This document shows positions 25,601-34,300 of a DNA stretch of 64,000 nt, in pieces. Numbering within the stretch: the first letter of the stretch is position 1; each line of letters starts with the position of its first letter. The position numbers were made by a program, and so were the translations under genes. Source of the DNA: Apodemus sylvaticus (lineage: Eukaryota > Chordata > Mammalia > Rodentia > Muridae). The stretch covers positions 91,549,423 through 91,613,422 of the forward strand of contig NC_067495.1 of the NCBI RefSeq assembly GCF_947179515.1, read 5' to 3'. The notes below the pieces were generated by a model. The model did not search any database. It worked only from the letters and a program-made list of their open reading frames with translations, and was not told where the DNA came from.

Positions 25601-28326
25601 ATCTTTAAAAAAACTGAGATATGTAGGCAAGGCTCTACCAGGGATTTCTGGATTACCAGATGCTCAGGCAGCAAAGCCTGAGCAAACGTGGCTAATATTT
25701 CACCTAAAGGAAACCCAAGCAGTCCCATAGATGTAAATAGCCTCAGAGGCATGACCAACCTGCGGCTATGCAGCTGAGAATGACTGTGAATGCAGCCTGA
25801 CACAAAATCAACTTACATAACACATGAAGATTTTTTTTGTAAGTCAACTGCACATTCCTCTCCACTATAAACCTCATAGATGGGACTATGCTACAGTGTC
25901 GACTGACTGCAGCACACTGTGCATACCCAGGGATAAGCTTAAGGGATAAAACATTATCGGAATTCATTTGAAGCCTCTCGGATTATAATCCACTCCTCCC
26001 TCCACAAAGCTAACTGCTCCCACAAAATGCCTAAAGTTTGTGAGTGTGTTGCTGAGGATAGAATTTGGGGTCTTAGGCAAGCGCTGAGTCCCAACCTCAG
26101 TCCAGTCAACCTTTTAGCTTTTTAGAGTACTAACATCCAACTGTCCCACAAAACATTCTGCTGTTTATAACTTGAGTAAACTACACACCAAGGTGAAATG
26201 TGACTGCCCAAGATAACCTGGCTACTTAGCTGAAAACCTAGGGATATCTATTTGATTACCTAAAGCTAGGCATTTCATTCTTTGATACTACCAGGACTAG
26301 GAAAGTTTAGCTTGCCTTTAAAAGGAGAGGGGAAAGACTGTTCTATATTCTGTAATAATATAAATACAGTTGTTATGGAGAACCTTTGAAAACAACCTTC
26401 AGTCAGCTTAACCACAGCTAGGGAATAAATTGCCTTCATATGGGAGGTTTGACTTCTCCAGAGTAAGGAGGGAACCTTTGGGACCATCCTTGTTTAGAAA
26501 GCTACCCACAGTGAGATGTTTATTCCTACCTTCCTCCTTCCCTTAAGACCTGGCTAACACAATGCCCTTTTCCACGTTTTCTGAGTTCTGGGACCTGTGG
26601 TTTAATGCACAATTTGTGGTCTGTAGAATAAGGCTATTTATTCACCTGCTGAGGTTGAGTCCCACTCCCCTCTCTGTGTGTATTTGGATTGTAGAAATGA
26701 TGCAGTCACTGAATTATCTTCACGACCATCCATATCTTCTCTCCCCAAGGTACCGGAGTCTGAAACAGTTTAACGTGGATATCTGCCAGACCTGCTTCTT
26801 GACAGGCAGGGCCAGCAAAGGCAACAAGCTCCACTATCCCATCATGGAGTATTACACACCGGTATGAAGCCTCCACATCAGGTGGGAGGGGCTTTGATCC
26901 TCTTTGCACAGCATTGGCACACAGGAGTCAGCTCTCCTGATGGACTGGTGTTCAAAGAATAAGGGTTCACTGCTTTGGGAATTCAGGCCCCTCTACTCTT
27001 CCATCACAGCTTTTCTGACACTGGGGCCATAGTTGCCTAGGGCGCTCTGGGCCCTAGTTCTTTGCTGCAGAAAAATATCTGTAGAGGTAGGGGAGCAAGA
27101 TAGTTCCACCCTTTCTCTGGCTCACCTGAGTTTTTCTGGCTCATTTCTTGTATAGCTCCTGTACTGAATGTGAGTCTCTTCTTTCTACTTTGTCATTTTT
27201 TTCTACCCCTTCTTGCCAGTACCAAAGTCTGCGTTTAAGTTACACAGTTCATTAAAAGGAGAAACAGATGCTTTTAACCTGTACTCATAAATTGTAGTTG
27301 GTTTCCATGGGCAGCCTTCCCTTCAAAGCTGCCTGAGCCCATCTTGGTCAATGTCCCTGAACTCAGCCATAGACCAGAGCTGCTACCTGTGTGGCGACCT
27401 GAGCTTGTCCCCTCACTCTCTTTTAAGATTTATCCATTTTGTATTTTATGTATCTGGGTGTTTTGGCTACATGTATATCTGTGGATCACTTGCATGCCTG
27501 GTGCCTGAAGAGGCCAGGGGGGCGGTGTCAGGTCCCTTGGAAATGGAGTAACAAATAGTTGTGGGCAGCCTTGTGGGTGCTGGGAATTGAACCCGAGTCC
27601 TCTGAAACATCAGTGCTCTTAACTGCTGAGCCATCTTTCCCGCCCCCCCCAACTTCTTTATACTTTGTTGTTCCCTTAGATTCTTGCAGAACCCCAAGTA
27701 CACTCCATCTGCCTTTCTCTCCTCCCCACCATTTTAAAACCATTTCTCCACAATACACTTTTCTAAGGTATTATCTTCAAATTATGTCAGCACAGGGATG
27801 TGTGAGCCAGCGAGAGCAGGGGCCATGTGCGTTACTATATTACCATTTACACAACACATTATAAAGGGCAAACAGAAGAAACCAGCTGGAAGAGAGAAGC
27901 CAATAATCCTCTGCCTCCTGTTTATCTTCCCCATTCCTAGAATTTATAGAAAAGGGGCAGCAGGATGGCTTACTGGGTAAAGTGTGCCAAGCTTCATGAT
28001 TAAAGTTTGAGTCTTAGAACCCATGTGCTGGAAGAAGAGAACCAACTCCTGTGAGTTGTCCTCTGACCTCCACTGTGTTTTGGAGTGGGTACATATGCAC
28101 ACACACAAAGTAAGTGAAATTTCCAATTCATTTCATTCATAATGAACATTTTTGTATGATAATTTTATTTTTGAGAACTTCATACACGAGCAGCAAGCAC
28201 ATCTACACCCTCCTGTCCCCTCCAACTTTTGCTGTGTCTCCCTCCCAAATGCACGATCTCTCTTTAAGTATTGTTACTTGTATATGCATGTGTACATGCA
28301 TATATGTGTGTATGTATACACAAACT

Positions 28327-28365
<39 letters not shown>

Positions 28366-31300
28366 TTCTCTACAATCCACTTGGGCTGGAGAAATGGCTC
28401 TACAGTTAAGAGCACTTCTGTTTCTAAAGGATTCAGGTTTGATTCCCAGCACAGATAAAGCTGCTTACAACTGTTTGTCACTCCAATTCCAAGGCACAGA
28501 CATGCATGCAGGCAAAGCACCAAAATGCATAAAATACAAAATGAATAAATCATAAAAACATACACATATATGTATATATATACATATATGCATATATACA
28601 TATATATGCACACATACATTCATTTAGCTTTGCTACTATGTACATGTGTCCAAAGCTGACCACTTGAGATTGGATAACCTGTGTGGGAGCTTGTCCCTGG
28701 AGAAGAATGGTTCTGCCTCTCTTTGTAGCTTGTCCTCCAGGGGTAGGACCATAGAATTTCAGGTCTGTGTTGGCATGTCAGCTGCTGTTGTCCTAATAGA
28801 TCCTATTACAGGGATCCACAGCTAGTCAAAATGTAGATTATAAGGGATGGTGTGGTGCCTGATTCCCACTGATTCCACAGAAAAGGGGATAGGAAGATTG
28901 TAAGAGCCAGGAGATCAGGGTACCTGCTTTGAGATGCTATCTTGTGTATTTAACAGTGAATAACCCATAAGCTTTCAACAATATGATTACCTGAACAATC
29001 CCAGTGTAACAACAAAAAAGATACCTTAAATGTGTAGCAATTACCTGTTCTGTGTAAAAGATTCAAACTATGCAGACAGGAGTATTCAAAGTTTAAAATG
29101 AAAGTCTTTCTTTCTCCTCACCCCTCCAGTCTACCTTCCCAGAGGCAACCAGTGTTGAGAGTTTAGGGTATATTCTTTTAGACATTTTTTTTCCTAATTG
29201 GAAGGGTACGATAGGCAAAGACAACGACAGGTGCCACCCAATCTGTGCTCTGGTGGAAGTGTTCTGACATCTCATGGTATCTGGAAGTCACTAGCGTGGT
29301 GGCTCTCTCTGTTCTGTCACCCCTGCAGACCACATCTAGTGAAAACATGAGGGACTTTGCCACAACCTTAAAGAATAAATTCCGCTCCAAGCAGTATTTC
29401 AGCAAACACCCTCAGCGAGGTTATCTGCCTGTACAGTCAGTACTGGAGAGCGACTGCAGTGAGACGTGAGTAATGGCTGAACAGAGGCTCCGCGTGACCT
29501 CATCTAGCTCACCTATGTGCTGGGAAGGGGACTGAGTCACAGATGAGCTGGACAATGTCCCCAGGTGAAAACCACCAGTGACAGGGCGGGTCAGCTTAAG
29601 TCTGATCTAGATTCCTGTCTGAGTGATAGAGTAGAATCCATTCTTTGTATCTGACACTGGAGTGGAGATGGGCTTTCAGTTGTCTTTGGTCCTCTGAATC
29701 TTTGCTGCTTTCTTCTAGACCTGCTTCTTCCCCGATGTTGCCACACGCTGACACACACTCTCGAATTGAGCATTTTGCCAGCAGGTACCACTGCCTTTCA
29801 GTGGGAGTGGGGACTCTACGAAGTCCAAGGAGAAGTGGGTGGGAACTGTGGGAAGTCCAAGGACAGGGAGAATTAGAGTGAGCCAGGGGAGGTGCAAAGT
29901 GGCCTATTGTGCCATTGGAGTGCTGGGGATGGAAGCAGGCCCCACATCCTGCATTCTCTCCTATTGTGGCTCTCTTGTCTTTCTAGGCTTGCTGAGATGG
30001 AAAGTCAAAATTGTTCCTTTTTTAATGACAGCCTGTCCCCGGATGACAGCATGTGAGTTTCCACAGCTGCTAATTTTCCAGAAATAGCTGTCCTTGGGAT
30101 CCTTCTGCCACTGTTTGGGAATGGTATCTCATCAAGAGAATGGGAGGCTGGTGGTTAGGGCCCTTGATTCCCTGAGGGAGGAGGGCTGCCTCCTGACTAC
30201 AGGGTATAGGAAGAGAAGCAATTTCTCGTCTGTCAACTGAGCTAGCCTCCTCCCTTCATATCACACGATACCATATTCCCATGTCCAACTTTGAAGAAAG
30301 AGGGAAAAGCTCCCGTCTAAAGCTGCACAAAGGAGCCATTATCTTGGGCTCAAGATACAAAACCCCATTAATGCTACAGAAACCCTAAGAGAAAACAGAC
30401 TTGACTCAAGTATGGCCTAAGGAAGGTCTGGTGCCATAGGACAGAGAGGGAGTTCCTGCCTCTCTAAGAGAGGTTCCTTGCCTGTAAAGAAGGTCTAGGA
30501 ACTGTTGACATGGTACAGTCTGTTCCTGACTGGGACCAGATCCTTCTGGAAGATGAGAAAGGAAAGACACACAGGGAGGGAAATAGTATAGAAAGGAAGG
30601 TGATTTTCTCATTATACTTGAGAAGACCTCAGAGACCTCAGCATCCTGGAAATATCCTCCAAACCTCTCTCAGACACTATCTATTTCAACATCCCAAAGC
30701 CTGAACTTGATGCCTGGCTTTCTTTGTGTGACTTCAAAGTGAACGGGCCAGCATACATTTCCTGGGATGTGAGCTGGGATCTGAGAACTGGCTCCCTGAC
30801 TTGGACGTTCTGTGTCCCACACCTGCTCCCCACCCTTCCTCTGCCCACACCCATGCAGCGATGAGGACCAGTACCTGTTGCGCCACTCCAGCCCCATCAC
30901 AGACCGAGAGCCAGCCTTTGGACAGCAGGCTCCATGCAGCATGGCCACAGAAAGCAAGGGAGAACTAGAGAAGATCCTGGCCCATTTAGAAGATGAGAAC
31001 CGGTAGGTACTGGTCACGGCATAAATTAGTGTGCATGCCAGAGGCTGGCAGCTTGGGCTTCAACCTTGACATTTCGTGTGCTATGTAACCTGGATCAAGT
31101 CACTTACAACTTATGATCTTCCATTTTCTCAGATGTTTAATAGGGATGGATAATAATGATGCCAACTTGCCAGGCTTACTTTGAAGACCAAATGAGATCA
31201 AGCATAGAACGTGTCAGTCCTTATAGTAAGGGTTAATCAATGTTGATTCTTCTAATAATTGTTTGAGTCCTTGTAATATAACCCTGACTTTTCTGAGTTC

Positions 31301-34300
31301 CTACTAGATACAGGTAGAGAGAACACTAGAAAAATGCAGATGAGAATACAACCTGTCCTTGCTCTCAAAAAACCTTTCTGTACTAAAACTAGAAAGAACT
31401 ACTTCCTTCTGAGTGAAATTATCCCAGGGGATTGTGACCCTGCATATAGCATTTCTGAAGCAGAAGACACAAAGTGTCACAGATGGCATTAATCTCCACA
31501 GAAGTAGAGGTGGCTGCATGGGCCTGACAGGAGATGCAGGCAGAGCCTCTTAGGGTAGTGCACTTCAAGCATGAGTGTGCACAGGAGTCAGTGGCAAAGC
31601 TTGGAAAAATGCAAGTCCTCACCTCACTCCTGGGTGTGGAGGGCCTGTTTCTATTTCTAACTAGCTGTGAGGGATATTAGTATCACTGGTCCCCACACTC
31701 CCCTTGGGTTGGCAAGTCTTAGAACAATGTTCCTCAGTTGGTGCAGTGCAGGTGAGGACTAGTTTGTAAACTCCTGGAAAGATAAATGCACAAACGTACA
31801 GTAAGTGTTTAGAAACTTTTCCAGCAAACGACACTGTCAGGATAAAGCATACCATTGGTGGGAGTCCATCACATTGAATAGGAAAGAGATCAATTTAAGA
31901 ATTGTTGAACTGTCATGGGGCAGGGCACTGCAGTGCTGTGAACTAGGGACTAGTTGTGAACATGAGGACAAGCTGCTGTTATACAATGGAATGAACTATG
32001 ATCAAAGCCCTGGTTTCTCCAGGGAAGGTCAGAGAACCACCACATGGAAGCCGCAGAGAGCAGGCCCTGGGAAATGCTGGAAAGAGTATGATTCTCTTTG
32101 CCTAAACAACAGAAAGTGGTCATGCCTAAATTTGCAGTGTCTCCTTGATGACCCATTATGAACATTCAAAGCCAGTCAAATTGGAGGGCTGTAGAGAGGG
32201 GCGGCAGGATAGATGATCTCTTTATTTATGCTATGTCTTCGCTGAGAATCTAAAAATCTATAAGTAGAATAATGGGTAAGCCATTGGCACTAATGCCTCT
32301 TTTATTTGCAAAACATGTTCTTACCTGCTTTTGAAGGTCAAAATTAATCCCCAAAGCATCAAAGCCCTAAGACATTTTTTTATGTGAAATGTCAGTTCAC
32401 TGCTCCAAGGCTTCGGGATGGCAGTGTAAATGTCAAGCACACCGGAGAGGAAGTGGCTGTGGCCATTTCAAGCAGAGCATCTCTGGGGATTGGGTTGGGA
32501 AATCACAGGGACCCCCCCCCCCCACACACAGACACATGAGAAACAGGGAGCGCATGGAACCAGGATAGCTAGTTGACCCTGTTAAAGCCTTAGGCTTTGG
32601 CGTCTCTGTCCATGACAGGATTCTCCAGGGAGAGCTGAGGCGCCTGAAATGGCAACATGAGGAAGCAGCCGAGGTGCCTACCCTGGCTGAAGGCTCTGCT
32701 GAAGCAACCCCGGACCACCGCAATGAAGAACTTCTGGCTGAAGCCAGGATCCTGCGCCAGCACAAGAGCCGCCTGGAGACGCGCATGCAGATCCTTGAAG
32801 ACCACAACAAGCAGTTAGAGTCTCAGCTGCAGCGCCTGAGGGAGCTGCTCCTGCAGGTGAGGCTGGAGTTACATAGCGGGGCAGCTCCCTGCTTCAGGAG
32901 GCGGGCACAGAGAGCTGGGTTTGGTGCCAAGAAGAGAAAGTGCCACTTAGCTGTGGCAGTCAGGTGACTTCTTGAGAAGAGCTGACTGGCCATTGGGATG
33001 AAGGGAGGAAGAAGGAAGTGGGCAGAATCCCACTTAACCAGTCCTCTTCCCGTTCACTTCCACATGCCTCTGTGTGTCACTCCCAAGCTACCCATGGACT
33101 TTTTAAGGACTTTTAAGGAGGCTCTATTTCACAGCCCATTGGAATCTGGTATTAAAAGAAGAAAGTTCAAAAAAAAAAAAAATCCGAAATAAAGGGAATC
33201 AGTCAGTGTAGCACTATGCATGATGATGACCTGAGCTGCATCTGCAGAGACCATGGTTTGGTTTTGTTTTGTTTTGTTAAAAAAAAAAAAAAAAGCCTGG
33301 TATGATGACACACACTTGGAATTTCCATGCCAGGGACATGGATTTCTGGGGCTCACTGGCCAGCCTAGTCTACTTGGTGAATTCCAGGCCCGTGAAAGAC
33401 CCTGTCTCTTAAAACAAAGAAATGAAAACAGAAAAGAAAGGCGGACAACACCTGAGGGCTGACCCCAAAGGCGCTTCTCTAGCCTCCACACACATGCCCA
33501 TACATGTACACATAAATGCACACAAATGTATGCACATTCATGCCAACCCATAATCCAAAATGTGGCATTTTTCAGGTTTAAACATGTTGGCAAGAGAAAA
33601 AAAATTTTTACAGTACAAGGCTCTTTTGTTGCAACTTGCCCTTTTTGTGTCTAGGAGGTCAGGCAGCTCTGGGCTTGACTACAGTGGCTGTGGAGGCTCA
33701 GTAAGTTATTTAACTGTATTTGGCCCCAGTTCTTTTATTTGTAAAACAGAGGTCAAGATAATACCAGCTTTAAATTTAAAAAGCAAAAACAAAACAAAAC
33801 AAAACAGAACAGTGGATGTGGAGATATAAATGGCTCAGAAGTTAAGAATGATTGTCCAGGCCGGATGGCGGTGGCGCACGCCTTTAATCCCAGCACTTGG
33901 GAGGCAGAGGCAGGCAGATTTCTGAGTTTGAGGCCAGCCTGGTCTACAGAGTAAGTTCCAGGACAGCCAGGGCTACACAGAGAAAGCCTGTCTCGAAAAA
34001 AAAAAAAAACAACAACAGCAACAACAACAACAACAACAAAAAGAATGCTTGTCCAGAACACCAGAGTTCAGTTGCTGCATAGGTCAGCTCACAGCCATGA
34101 GTAACTCCAGGGGTAAGGAATCTGGCACCTTCTTCAGGCCTCTGGAGGTACCCACACACATGTGGCATACACTCACAGATACACACACAAAAATAAAAAT
34201 AAATCTATTTTTAAAGGGGCTGGCAAGATGGTTAAGTCCCCAGGCAAGCTTGACAACCTGAGTTCTATTTCTGGAGCACATAAAGGTGGAAAGAGATAGC

